From Tetraselmis striata (taxonomy: Eukaryota; Chlorophyta; Chlorodendrophyceae; Chlorodendrales; Chlorodendraceae): 64,000 bases of DNA. A model generated the notes under the pieces. That model made no database searches and was not told the DNA's origin. It saw only the letters and a list, made by a program, of their open reading frames with translations. The DNA lies in contig VCJN01001697.1 of NCBI GenBank assembly GCA_006384855.1, forward strand, positions 1-64,000, read 5' to 3'. Both the position numbers and the translations under genes were made by a program. This document shows positions 1 to 9,735 of the stretch, in pieces. How positions within the stretch are numbered: the stretch's first letter is position 1; each line of letters begins with the position of its first letter.

Positions 1-848
1 CTTGTGGATGCCCTAGCCCTTCGGGGTCGAATGATGCAATGGTTTAAGGGCTATGCCAAACCTACAACTCCAGTTAGCGCAAGCGGTCATGTGCTGGGGC
101 GGCCTCGGCCGATGACCCGTGGCGAACTTTACTTTGTGCAGGTATGCAGGCCTCTGTTAATGCCGCGCCACCGCATGTGACGACAGTGACCCCAGGATGG
201 GGGAGCACTGCCCAGCCTGCAGCCAGCCGTCAACAGAATTTCGGCGCAAAGTGCACTGTGTTGTGCCGTACATATATGTATATATATGCCGTATAAATTT
301 GAATATATATGTTTACATATCTTGTATGTATGAATATATTTATATATGCATTATACATATACTTATACATACACATCTATATATGCCGTATAAATGTATA
401 TATATATACATACATATCTATGCCATACATATATGTATGTATGAATATATTTATATATGTGCATATATATGTTATACATATATATGTATTATACATACAT
501 ACGTGTGTGTGTGTGTGTGTACAGTATATATACGTGGAGCCTCAACACTATGCTGCCTCAGTGTCAGCGGAGCGGTGCTGGGGCCACTCCAGCGGGTGGG
601 ATATGGATATGTGCAGCAACATTGCGCAGGCACTAGCCTCATGATTGGCCGGTGTCCAGGATGATGAGATATTAGCGACGTACAGGAAGGTGCTGCCTGC
701 GTGCGAGCGTTGCATGGAGGAGGGATACAAGATTCCGCTCCGCGTGTCCGCCAGGAATGCAGGGGCCAAGGCTGCTGCAAAGGCTAAGTTAGGGTGTTGC
801 GCACGGGATAGAGCGAGAGCGCGAGACCCATCACGTGAAGCGGGGTAA
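1..848 (+). CDS. 3' end of an unknown gene (two exons, 5' end outside window)
   Basis: Open from the first base to 141, where GCAG is followed by a GTATGC donor. A second exon runs 660-848 after the acceptor GTGTCCAG and ends in TAA-type context at 846-848. Both joints are phase 0, which joins ...ELYFVQ to [10 protein letters not shown]. The second exon has a CxxC pair ([10 protein letters not shown]), an Ala/Lys-rich stretch and an Arg-rich tail. I do not recognise the family; a transposon-derived protein is possible. The intron (142-659) holds the AT-rich microsatellite. The reading frame is clear at both exons, but the gene model rests on only two exons. Confidence 0.4.
268..530. repeat. 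AT-rich microsatellite (TATATG/TACATA) ending in (GT)n
   Basis: Degenerate TATATG/CATATA repeats run through the intron of the partial gene and end in a (GT)9-like run at about 503-520. Short ORFs over it are artefacts. Confidence 0.8.
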
Positions 849-1150
849 GAGCGCACTCATATATGTCTGCATATGATGTAAGTTACACTGAGTGCTTGCC
901 ACCGACAAGCACTGTTGTTTGGAATAATGTGCGTGGCCAAGCCTCTCGGAGCTCGGCTCGGCTGGACGGGTCGCCGGTGCAGTGGGCGCGCAGATGCCTG
1001 GCGGGTTGTGCGCAAGCTTGTAACATACCCTAATCCCCAAGCCCTAAATCATGCACCAGCCGGTTTGTATGGCGGGATTTACACAGATTTTTTGTTTGCT
1101 ACAGCCCCCCCCCCCCCCCCCCCCCCGGCCTTGACCCTCATGATTGAGAT

Positions 1151-1337
1151 ATGATCTAAACTAGTTTATGGGGTTTCCATCCTTGACCTAACCGCTTTTC
1201 AGCTACAAGTGCTGCGCAGTGGTACGGGAACTAGTAACAGTTGTTGCGCCCTTGTTGGGTGCAGCACGAGTAGACATAAAAGCAGCCAGAACAGCTGAGC
1301 CTGCCATCTTCCAGTTTTCGCTGCGTTCCACGCAGCG
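1151..1337 (+). repeat. Split direct repeat A1
   Basis: 187 bp starting ATGATCTAAAC and ending CACGCAGCG, a direct copy of 4066-4252 with one mismatch. It contains a possible TATA-like ACATAAAAG at about 1274, so it may hold the promoter of the element. Confidence 0.9.
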
Positions 1338-1506
1338 ATGTAAAAACTGTCTCGTAACCCGTTGCGAGCAAGGTCACCCCAGGTTGTTCAAGACCACACC
1401 CGGCTCGCCATCCGAGTGTGATATTCTCGTCCGTACGTCCGTGCGTTACTATGTCAGAGGAGAAGAACCCGTCGCTGAGCCGACGTTGCAGTCGCTGAAC
1501 GCATAT

Positions 1507-2325
1507 ATGAGGGCCCAGTCTTCATTACTGCGAGAGCTGGCTACAGCTGTGGCACAATTGACGGCTCGTGATCGCGTTGTTGATGGAGAAGGGGCACATG
1601 GCTCCGGCTCAGGGCAGCGCTTCGCGAGACAGCCGACAGGCAGCGGGGGAGCCGCAGAGCGCCCCGACTTGCTACAGCTAGCCCAGAGCGGCCGTGTCGG
1701 AGCAAAATCCGTGAGTGCCGAGGATGATTACCTCGCGGTGCCAGAGCTATTGCAGAGAGCAGAGTCTGGTTACGAGGCCGTTCGACCGGTCAGCCGAGTG
1801 CCTGGACTTTTCCCTCTGAGCACCGACCTAACGAACGAGTACCTCAAGCAGGATGACCGGCGTCTGCCGGCCCAGGAGGAGTACTTGTGGATGTCGTGTT
1901 TCGGGGCCCACATGGCCGCCCTTTTCGTGGCGCTCGACGAGCTGCTACCTTACGTCCCCGCCACTAACCAGGACTTCACCCCCTACCTCGCGAGAGCCCG
2001 GAACCACGCCGAGGCCATCGACAAGGCGTTTCGGTTTCGTCTGGCCTTCCTACGGAAGCTCAATGAGATCAAGCGTGTGCACGGTGACCAAGGTGTTCTG
2101 GATGTGCTGCGGGCCCAGCATTTTCAGCCTGCTTCGGAGCATCTGGGTTCCGCGATCTTTGGGGACCTCATGCGAGACTACGAGCGTCGTGTCTTCGAGG
2201 CGACCGTTGCCAGCAGCGCCAAGGCGACCGCTACTTCTCGAGTGGCGGCTGCAGCTGCAGGTCGCGGGCGTGGGCGAGGACGTGGCGGCGGACGTGGACG
2301 TGGCCGCGAAGGTGAGCACGAGTGA
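1507..2325 (+). CDS. Gag-like protein with RG-rich tail (YR element ORF1)
   Basis: The frame is open from a GTG at 1219, but the first in-frame ATG is 1507, giving 272 residues; the upstream part overlaps repeat A1 and may be leader. The middle is helical and charged, and the C-terminus is a run of Arg-Gly repeats (2263-2316) typical of nucleic-acid-binding tails of Gag proteins. No zinc knuckle (CCHC) is present. It ends at TGA 2323-2325, and the same frame continues directly into the recombinase ORF, so a fusion can arise by stop readthrough or by splicing of 2312-2407. The Gag role is inferred from position, basic tail and comparison with DIRS-like elements. Confidence 0.6.
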   Translation: MRAQSSLLRELATAVAQLTARDRVVDGEGAHGSGSGQRFARQPTGSGGAAERPDLLQLAQSGRVGAKSVSAEDDYLAVPELLQRAESGYEAVRPVSRVPGLFPLSTDLTNEYLKQDDRRLPAQEEYLWMSCFGAHMAALFVALDELLPYVPATNQDFTPYLARARNHAEAIDKAFRFRLAFLRKLNEIKRVHGDQGVLDVLRAQHFQPASEHLGSAIFGDLMRDYERRVFEATVASSAKATATSRVAAAAAGRGRGRGRGGGRGRGREGEHE

Positions 2326-2417
2326 CGGTGTGGGGCGCCGTTCGTCGGAGCTGCAGGAGCCTTGCGAGGCCACCTTTCGGTGACCGCCGCAAGACGCACC
2401 CTTGCAGCTCAACGGCG
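2312..2417 (+). promoter_or_regulatory. Gag/YR junction: TGA-CGG with stem-loop, or 96-nt in-frame intron
   Basis: TGA (2323-2325) is followed by CGG, the context of type II stop readthrough known from tobra- and furo-type plant viruses. Ten nt after the stop a stem can form: 2336-2342 with 2411-2417 (7 bp), a 5-nt bulge at 2343-2347, then 2348-2354 with 2404-2410 (7 bp), extendable by 3 pairs. Independently, 2312 begins a good donor (G|GTGAGC) and 2407 ends an acceptor (CCTTGCAG). The intron would be 96 nt, keep the frame and remove the stop. Either route gives a Gag-YR fusion beside free Gag; only RNA data can decide. Confidence 0.55.
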
Positions 2418-3987
2418 GGATGAGCGCCCTGTGTCAGGACCTGACCCCCCCACCTTACAGACTTCATTTAGACCTTCCTCGGTGCGGCGCTTCTTACAGC
2501 TACAGCCGAGTGCGGCTCAACCATCCGCACACCTGCACATGGCGGCTCAACCATCCGCCTTTCTTACAACCCCATCTCTGCGCTCGTCGGTTGTTACACT
2601 ACGAGTTACAACCGGTTCGCAACGACCAAGTTTCGCGCGTGTACGTTACGCACGGGACAGGCGCTATGAGCGCGAAGGGCGCGCGGGGCGGCCCGCCTAC
2701 CTGAACCTAGCCCCGCAAACCCGTACTGAAGCTACTGCAAACCCGTCCAGCAACTACCGGCCAACCGCCGGGAACCTAACCGCTGCTGCCGAGTACTTTG
2801 CGAACAGTAGCCGTGCCGGTGGCACTCTGTCAGTAAAACGACGCACTTACGTAATCGACGAGCCCGCAGCTGTCGCTCCGTGGGCTGCGTCACTGCGATC
2901 CCGACTACAGGACGCGTTCGGCTCAGACGAGCTAGGCCAGCGGACGCTCGACGTGCTCTCCAGCTCCCTCAGCGCTCAGACCCTCAAGAGCTACGCCGGC
3001 AGGTTGGCTCAGTTCGCTGAGTTCTGCCACGACTCCGAGAACATCAGCCCGCTAGAGGCGACTACTGCTACTGTTGTTCGGTACGTTGCCTGGATCGGGG
3101 AGCGAGGGCATATCGCAGCTAAGTCGCTACAGCCCTATCTGTCGGCCATCAACACCTTCTTCGAGCTGCACAACCTCGTCCCGATCGCCAAGGACAGCCT
3201 ACACCTCACTTCGGCAAGACGTGGGTTAATGTTACGTCAGCGTCGACTGGACGCTGCCCCTTTGCGTGTCCCTCTGCCTGCGGATGTAGCTTACCGCTTC
3301 GTCTCAAAGGCCGAGCTAATTGTGTCTGCTCCTTACCCAGAGTCCCACCTCGACTACCGAGCCCTCTTGGCCTCGGTTGTCAACTTCCTGTTCTTTGCCA
3401 GGGGCCTTACTGGCGTCTCCTGTCGAGTGCAAGATGTGCATGTCGACACCTACAACATCACCTTGCAGATCTACCGCGAGAAGGGTCGCGCCGGCCGGCG
3501 GGGACCTGACGACCTGCGCGTACTTCTCCTTCCAGTGTCCGAGCACCCTCGAGTGGCACGTCTCTTGCGCTACTTCATCGACAACGTCCAGTCTGTCCCC
3601 CTGGTTACTGTTGGCTTGGCTACCTCCAACTTCTGGGCTGTCAATGTGGCTGAGCAGTCGAAACCTTGGACTGCTACTACGATGTCAGACTGGTTGTCTA
3701 CAGCAGTCAACCTAGTCAACGCTGCCCCCCCTGCTGGCACTTCCTGGACTTCACACAGTCTACGCAAGGGCGCAGCTTCTGCAGCAAACGCCATTGGAGC
3801 GCCACTGTCCCACATCCGCTACCAGGGCGGTTGGGCCACTAACTCTGATGTCGTTCTGGACTACATCGACCCCAACGTTCTTCCTTCTCCTGGCGCGTGG
3901 TTCTTCTTTGGACACATCGCCCCCCTCCGCCACTTCCAAGTCCAACAGGACTCCGCAGCGGTGGCCTTCCCAGTGCCTCCTTCATGA
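2326..3987 (+). CDS. Tyrosine recombinase (YR element ORF2)
   Basis: The frame is open from 2326, first in-frame ATG 2539, stop TGA 3985-3987. The N-terminal third is low-complexity and basic. A SAM-like core-binding domain follows (2950-3230; KSYAGRLAQF, then LQPYLSAINTFF), then the catalytic domain. The conserved HxxR box is HSLRKG (His codon 3754, Arg 3763), followed by YQGGW and the nucleophile Tyr in VLDYID (codon 3862). The upstream catalytic Arg probably lies in FARGLTGVSCRVQDV. Known YRs of DIRS elements integrate a circular DNA intermediate without target-site duplication. It sits in the same frame as the Gag-like ORF. The frame is intact, so the element may be active or recently so. 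Confidence 0.85.
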   Translation, partial: RCGAPFVGAAGALRGHLSVTAARRTLAAQRRDERPVSGPDPPTLQTSFRPSSVRRFLQLQPSAAQPSAHLHMAAQPSAFLTTPSLRSSVVTLRVTTGSQRPSFARVRYARDRRYEREGRAGRPAYLNLAPQTRTEATANPSSNYRPTAGNLTAAAEYFANSSRAGGTLSVKRRTYVIDEPAAVAPWAASLRSRLQDAFGSDELGQRTLDVLSSSLSAQTLKSYAGRLAQFAEFCHDSENISPLEATTATVVRYVAWIGERGHIAAKSLQPYLSAINTFFELHNLVPIAKDSLHLTSARRGLMLRQRRLDAAPLRVPLPADVAYRFVSKAELIVSAPYPESHLDYRALLASVVNFLFFARGLTGVSCRVQDVHVDTYNITLQIYREKGRAGRRGPDDLRVLLLPVSEHPRVARLLRYFIDNVQSVPLVTVGLATSNFWAVNVAEQSKPWTATTMSDWLSTAVNLVNAAPPAGTSWTSHSLRKGAASAANAIGAPLSHIRYQGGWATNSDVVLDYIDPNVLPSPGAWFFFGHIAPLRHFQVQQDSAAVAFPVPPS

Positions 3988-4040
3988 CTTGGCGCTACCC
4001 CTTCTCCGTCAATCCACCGCTCTCTCCGTTCGCTCAAGAC

Positions 4041-4068
4041 TGGCAAAACCAGACTCAACTTTGAAATG
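4041..4068 (+). repeat. Split direct repeat B1
   Basis: 28 bp starting TGGCAAAACC and ending TTGAAATG, identical to 4346-4373. It shares its last ATG with the start of A2. Confidence 0.85.
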
Positions 4069-4252
4069 ATCTAAACTAGTTTATGGGGTTTCCATCCTTG
4101 ACCTAACCGCTTTTCAGCTACAAGTGCTGCGCAGTGGTACGGGAACTAGTAACTGTTGTTGCGCCCTTGTTGGGTGCAGCACGAGTAGACATAAAAGCAG
4201 CCAGAACAGCTGAGCCTGCCATCTTCCAGTTTTCGCTGCGTTCCACGCAGCG
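4066..4252 (+). repeat. Split direct repeat A2
   Basis: 187 bp, the internal copy of 1151-1337, abutting B1. This inner joint resembles the junction of a circularised element. Confidence 0.9.
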
Positions 4253-4345
4253 CCCCCCCTGACTCCGTTTTCCCTCCACGCTTTTCGCTAAACCTTCCTG
4301 CCAATTTCGGCTCTTGACCGTGTAAAACAGCCTGCGCGACCTTTT

Positions 4346-4373
4346 TGGCAAAACCAGACTCAACTTTGAAATG
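4346..4373 (+). repeat. Split direct repeat B2 (right end)
   Basis: 28 bp identical to B1; the element ends at ATG 4371-4373 next to host sequence GCTCTACCCC. Confidence 0.85.
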
Positions 4374-6160
4374 GCTCTACCCCATCCGTAATCCTTAAAT
4401 TATTAATTGCTTTACGGATTAAAACGCAGCCTCCGTAATGCATTAACAATGGTATTACCCGTACAATACCCTGTAGCCAGTCACGGCCATGCTACTAAAG
4501 GGTCACGGCCATGCCCCGGCGATCACCATGACCCGGACGGCTCCTCCTAACGCTCAACTGGCGGCCCGTCGACTACTTGCCTGTCCTGGGAGCTGTAGTG
4601 CCCGCCAGTGATCTAATTGACGCAATGCGTAGCGACGCAAAGTGCAGCGTGGTGACGCAAAGTGTAGCGCAGGTTAGGGGCACTGAGAAGTGACTGGTGG
4701 GGTCCGTGGCAGCTGCTGGGCTGGTGGCCAAATCCCGCTGGCGCGGCCGGCGCGGCCGCAGCGATCTGCTGACGATCTGGATGCTGCTGACGAAAATTCA
4801 GTATGGTGGGGTTTTTCGTAGATCGCGCGCGCTGTCTCGCCTAGATCGGCAAAATATTTTAAATCTATCACGTCGGATTTAGGACTACATCTCTAGCGAC
4901 GTTATAGCGCTATAATTTCGATAACTTTCTCATCCCCGCCATCTAGAATATCGTCCGAATCGCGGATCAGCCGACGATTCGCGGTTGCCACCTGTCATTG
5001 TATCGCTGCCGGGTTGGCACTCCAGTCGTCGGCCACGACTGATCCGCCATCGCAGCAGCGCTTGGGGACCGAAACCCCCCCCCCCCCCCCCCCCCCGGCC
5101 CACGCCTCAGCCGCCTCCCCATCTGTGCATCGCCGTCATCAGCGCGTGTAGGGCAATTGCCAGGCCACTACAACTACGGGCGCCACTTGTCTCGCTATCC
5201 TGTTGGCCGGTCAACACCTCCGCCACGACTGGAGCAACAGCGGCGATGCCTCGCCTGGCCGCCGTGAGGGCCGCCGCCCCGTTGGGCGGGTCTATCAGCA
5301 CGAGCAGGCTGCCCACTGCACCGGCTGCACCGGCACGTGTCCCTCCCGCTGTCAGACGTCCCACGCTGGAGCCGACCCACGGGTGCGGCCGCGCCCCTTC
5401 AGCCCTGAGGACGACGCATTTGCCATCGCTTCAGATGTCTCTTTTAAATGAACGGGTCTTGCACGGGCCTGGTATGGTCTAGACTGCTGCCGGTTATCGA
5501 CTAGTGATAGTGGTCGCCGTAATAACGCGTCAATGACTACGGGTAGTTCGAATGTTTTAAAGGAACAGATGAGGGCGGCGCGTTGGTGATGGCAACGGCC
5601 GGCGCCTGTTGCCATCTGCCAATGACACTTGAGGTCGCTGCGATGTGTTGGGCTCACAGCTAAACTCACAAGGAATCCCCCCGCCCGGCTGCGCAGGTCG
5701 CGGCAGGGCACATCGCGCAGCCAGGTTGGCTCGGTGGTCCCGCGGGCGAGTGGCAGCAATGGTGGCGGCCCTCAGTGGTTTGCGCCTTTTGAACGCTTCT
5801 ACTCCGAGGCGGAGCTGCGCAGCGACTCCTGGAAGGCATGCCGCCGGCCCACTCGCCAGTAATGCTATTCACGCTGCGTGAAGAAAACACAATAACACTG
5901 TTCATCCACCAAACGGAGAAGTGAGACAAGTTTGGGGCACATTCCAATATGAATAAGGAGCGTTTTTAGTCGAGAATCTGGATGCCACGTGCCCTCCCAG
6001 GGATTCCTTACAAAGCCGTAAGAGAAACATGTGATACCCTCTCGTAGAATAGCGCCCACGGGGTCACAGAGGTACGCCGCAAGTGCATGCCCACTCGCCT
6101 GCCGCACGTACCAGACAAGCTGACTGCACCGCCCGTCGATCTGGCCCCTCGATCCTGCAG
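4374..6160. other. No gene assigned; may hold 5' exons of the transporter
   Basis: Nothing in this stretch is convincingly coding. It holds short diverged repeats of GACGCAAAGTG type at 4618-4676, a C run at about 5077-5096, and an Ala-rich open stretch on the minus strand at 5107-5364 that reads like helix but has no partner exons. The first exons and plastid transit peptide of the downstream transporter could lie in 5100-6160. Confidence 0.5.
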
Positions 6161-8245
6161 CCGCCCAGCCCCCTGGCGCCGCTGCTCAAGGCGCGCAATC
6201 TGCTGCCCGCCGCCGTCATCCTGGCGACGCTCGTCGGCCTGTGAGAAGCCCCCCGTCCCCCCCCCCCCCCCCCCCCTCCCCGGGTGTTTCCTCACCTCAC
6301 CAGCGGCCCCAGCGGCAGCTCACCCCGCCGCCTCTTGCGCAGGCTGCTCCCGCAGACCTTCCAGCAGTTCCCCACCAAGCTCTTTGTGCCGGGCATGGCG
6401 TACGTGGCATTTGTGGTGGGGCTGGACCTGTCGCCGCGCAGCATCGCACGGGTCTTTCGCCGACTGCAGGTCCCCCTCCCCCCCCCCCCCCCCCCACACA
6501 CACACTCTCAAGCTTCAGCCCTTGCCCACCCACTGAGCCCCCAAGCCGGGGCCCTGCAAGCTTTACCCACACCACCACCCCTCCTGCGCTGGCAGGATGT
6601 GGCGCTGGGCGTCGTGCTGCAGTGGACGGTGCTGCCGGCCGTGAGCGTGCTGCTGGCCCTGTTTGCGGTCCCGGCGCTGGGCTTGCCGGCGGACATTGGC
6701 GATGGGCTGCAGCTGGTGCGATGGCGGCCTGCCTGCTGGATGACGTCCCGATCCAACTACCCCAAATTTACAAGCACGCGGGGTCTGGCCCCATTACTGA
6801 ACCCCCCCACCCCCTCGCCCTGCCATCCCCTCCGTGTCCGGGGCAGGCTGCCTGCGTGCCGGGCGCCATCCTGTCCAACTACGCGGTGTGGGTGGCGCAG
6901 CCGCAGATGGCGCCCCTCGCGGTGGTGCTGTCCACGCTCTCCATGCTCAGCGGCATCCTGCTCACGCCGCTGCTGGTGCACGTGCTGCTCGGGCAGACGG
7001 TGGCGGTGGACCGGGCGGGCATGCTGATCGCCACGGGGCAGGTGCGCTGTATCCCACCATGTACTTCCTATCCCCCCCCCCCCCCCCCCTCGTCCTTGAC
7101 ACCAGCCACGTTAAGCGGGCCGCAGCCGGGCGAGCCTGCCACACTGCCGGCTTGCCGCATACGGGTCAGCCATGGCGCTGAACGCCGGGGCCTTCCCTCC
7201 CCACCCCCACCCGCAGCTGATCGTCGCGCCGGTGGCTGCGGGCATGATGCTGAGCGCGCTACTCCCGCGGCTGATCTCCAAACTGAAGCCTCTGCTGTCC
7301 CTGCTGGCGCTGGTGCGCCCGGCGCGCTGAACCCCACGAAGCCCCCGTATCAGCACCCCCCCTCATGTGGTGCCCCTCCTGCCTGGGCGCCCCGCACTCG
7401 CCAGAACCCCAAAACCCTGACCCCCCAGCAAATGCGGCGCGCAGGTGGATGTCTGCTTCTGCGTGGGCGTGTCGACCAGCGTCAACGGCGGACTCCTGGC
7501 CTCCGACTGGGGCCGCTGGGCCGCGCTGCTGGTCCGTCGCCGCCCGCAAGCGCGCCGTGCCCGTACCATCCACCCGGGTCACGAAACAAATGATGCGCGT
7601 TGTGCTGCCCTTTTGGTCGGAAACTTCCGTGTTGTTTTCTCATGAGTTTCAGATAAAGATGTTATTCTCTCTTTGAGGGGGGGGGGGGGGGGGGGGGCTC
7701 CCCTTCAGTACCGGCGTGGTTCCTCCTCTCCCGATCGCCACTAGTAACCAGTCCCCCTTCCTTCCGCTTGCCGACCCCCGCGCAGGTCTTGGCCCTCCAC
7801 AGCTCTGCGTTCTTCGTGAGTTACTTCATTTCGCGGCGGCTCCTCAACTCGCCCGCGCGAGCCAAGTGCATCTCCATCGCCACCGGCATGCAGGTATACC
7901 CCCCCCCCCCCCTGAAACCCCCCAAGCTCCTTCAGCAACTATTCTCTGCTGAACCGCCATCCAGCCGCTCACCCGGGTGCCGCTCCGCTGATCCTTCCGT
8001 TACCCGCGCCAGTCGGCCCTGCTGGCGTGCTTCCTGTCCACCAAGTTCTTCCACAGCGAGGCCGCCACGCTGCCGTGCAGCCTGTCCGTCACCATCATGC
8101 TCCTGGTCGGCTGCCCCATCCCCACCCCCCCCCCCCCCCCGAGTGCGCGCACAACTTTTGCCACCGCTGACCCCGACCCGGCGGATTTTCCCTCTCGCCG
8201 CAGATGGGGCTTGCCCTCGCGCAGGTGTGGCGTCCAGCAAGGTGA
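6161..8245 (+). CDS. BASS-family (bile acid:Na+ symporter-like) transporter, 5' end missing
   Basis: Exons 6161-6240, 6343-6469, 6596-6715, 6847-7041, 7217-7312, 7445-7531, 7786-7893, 8013-8105, 8204-8245 join in phase to 315 codons plus stop. The product is a chain of hydrophobic segments. Family marks are CVPGAILSNYAV followed by LSTLSMLSGILLTPLL, and CISIATGMQSALLACFLS close to the C-terminus, the BASS GMQNS-like signature. Plant and algal BASS proteins sit in the plastid envelope and carry pyruvate and other organic anions with sodium; the substrate here cannot be told. The N-terminal first segment and any transit peptide were not found. Most introns carry a C run soon after the donor; the intron 7532-7785 has a G run instead. 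Confidence 0.8.
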
Positions 8246-9170
8246 CGCGGCACTACGTTGGGTCACCGCGAGTCGCCATCGCCGCAGCGTCACCTCCCCA
8301 TGGTCCCATCTACAGCGGCGGCCCGCCACGGCCGCTGCCATTAGGAGCGGCGGGTACTCCTGCTACCATACATAGGCGGAAAGTGTCTAGGCGGGCAGCG
8401 CCCCGCTGTCCTCGATGGACCACCCTGCAGCAAGGGGAAGGGTGGTTGAATGCTGAGAGACACCGTGTGTTAACTTGCTCGCGGAAAGCAACCGCAGTCT
8501 CGGTGATATAAAAATACCCAAGCAGCACGCACTTCCCGGAAACATTCCTTACCTAGTTGACGCACTGTAAATATAGCCAAAACACCCTGGCTTGTCGGGC
8601 TGCTGGTGAGCAACGGCAGCCACTCGCCATATGACATGATGGCAGCAATCGCTGCCACCGCTAGCCACAACTTATCGATACCGTCTATGACCCACCTACA
8701 GAAATAGTGAAGAAATCAACGCGGTCCATTAAGTAAACAAACAGCGCCATGCCTGCGCTCGGGGCCCGCCTTAACCCACTATATACCCAATAATAGCAGC
8801 CACTCAGCAGCCACCCACAGCAGCGCTGCAGTACTAGTCCGTTCAGCAATCGTCAGAGGAATCTCCGACGGTGCTGTAGTTGTCAGTTTAACTGATGACT
8901 CCACCAGAAGTAGTGCCGTAGTCATCGCTCATTCGGTGGCGGGCCTCTTGACAAGAGGTGTTGCGCTCTGTGTGGTTTGGCTCTCACTCAATGAGGCTAG
9001 GTGATGAGCTGGTGCCTGTACGTGAATAAGCACTTGTCATAGAATATCCGCCTCTCGATATTAACTTCGGTATTGTAATCAAGTCCTACCAACTACCGAT
9101 GCCAGCGTGCTGTCGTGACGATTCGATGAACCATCGCCACAAGCTACCCCATCCCCTCGGTTGTATGTCC
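8246..9170. other. Intergenic, nothing recognised
   Basis: Downstream of the transporter. No open frame with codon bias, no repeat structure beyond short motifs. Confidence 0.5.
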
Positions 9171-9182
9171 ACCGAGGGCCCG

Positions 9183-9245
9183 GCAGGATTCGAACCAGCG
9201 CAGAGCGGAATCACTGGCGCAACAGCCCCCCCCATCCGCCACATA
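9183..9245 (-). repeat. tRNA-like fragment with Pol III A and B boxes (SINE candidate)
   Basis: On the minus strand GGTTCGAATCC (complement of 9187-9197) is a perfect Pol III B box. About 35 nt upstream TGGCGGATGGG (complement of about 9230-9240) resembles an A box. The T-stem has a T-T mismatch and the distance is too short for a full cloverleaf, so it is not an intact tRNA. A tRNA-derived SINE or tRNA pseudogene fits. Confidence 0.4.
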
Positions 9246-9659
9246 TCACATCTCAAGCCGTTGATGAATATTCAAAGTTACTTATAACAATGCGCCATTG
9301 TATCACTCGGCGGTCGGCGCCGCCGGTGCTGACGTGGCGATACAGACAGACACTTGCAGCGCAAGACTTGCGAGGAGGACTGCATGCGGTTGACGCGCAA
9401 GCGCCACCCATCGCTCTGCTTTTGCGCATGTGGAATAAAGTGCTGCTGGGAATGGCTACCATGTGGCAAGCGCGCAGGTCGATCGTTCAGGTCAAGCGCG
9501 CCATCGTCACAGCATTTCCCCCGAGCCGCCGTGCTACCCTTTATAGCAACATGCCTGCCCCTGACACGCGTACGGCCTCGATGCAGCCACGTCTGTCCAT
9601 GTCGATTGAATCCCCGAAACCCGTACTTACGTGGAGAAGTGTACAGTACGGGATGCGCA

Positions 9660-9735
9660 TATAATATACATACAAATATTATATACAATATATATACATA
9701 TATACATGTGTGTGTGCGTGTGTGTGTGTGTGTCG
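9660..9735. repeat. AT-rich microsatellite followed by (TG)n
   Basis: TATATAC-type repeats grade into about 15 TG units; same composition as the repeat at 268-530. Confidence 0.75.

Larger units (their letters stand above)
1151..4373 (+). mobile_element. Tyrosine-recombinase element with split direct repeats (DIRS/Ngaro/PAT-like), no RT
   Basis: The 3223-bp element has the order A1 (1151-1337), Gag-like ORF, YR ORF, B1 (4041-4068), A2 (4066-4252), B2 (4346-4373). A1 and A2 are both 187 bp and differ at one base (1239 A against 4154 T). B1 and B2 are identical over 28 bp. This A-B-A-B layout defines the split direct repeats of PAT, Ngaro and Kangaroo type YR retrotransposons. An ATG stands at the left edge (1151-1153), at the B1/A2 joint (4066-4068) and at the right edge (4371-4373), as expected if YR recombines at a short shared core. 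Unlike known families it has no reverse transcriptase, RNase H or methyltransferase. It could be a non-autonomous derivative that keeps its recombinase, or a YR DNA element that borrowed this architecture. Confidence 0.85.

Noticed and set aside
2050..2412. Minus-strand ORFs over the Gag-like region
   Set aside because: Shadow of the Arg-Gly repeats; no independent homology or start context.
5107..5364. Minus-strand Ala-rich ORF as a gene
   Set aside because: Reads like helix but lacks joining exons, splice sites in phase or recognisable motifs.
6241..7593. One long plus-strand ORF reading across several introns of the transporter
   Set aside because: It is Pro-rich over C runs and out of frame with the transmembrane segments; the spliced model explains the conserved motifs.
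9187..9241. Intact tRNA gene
   Set aside because: The T-stem has a mismatch, and the A-box to B-box spacing leaves no room for a complete cloverleaf with matching acceptor stem.
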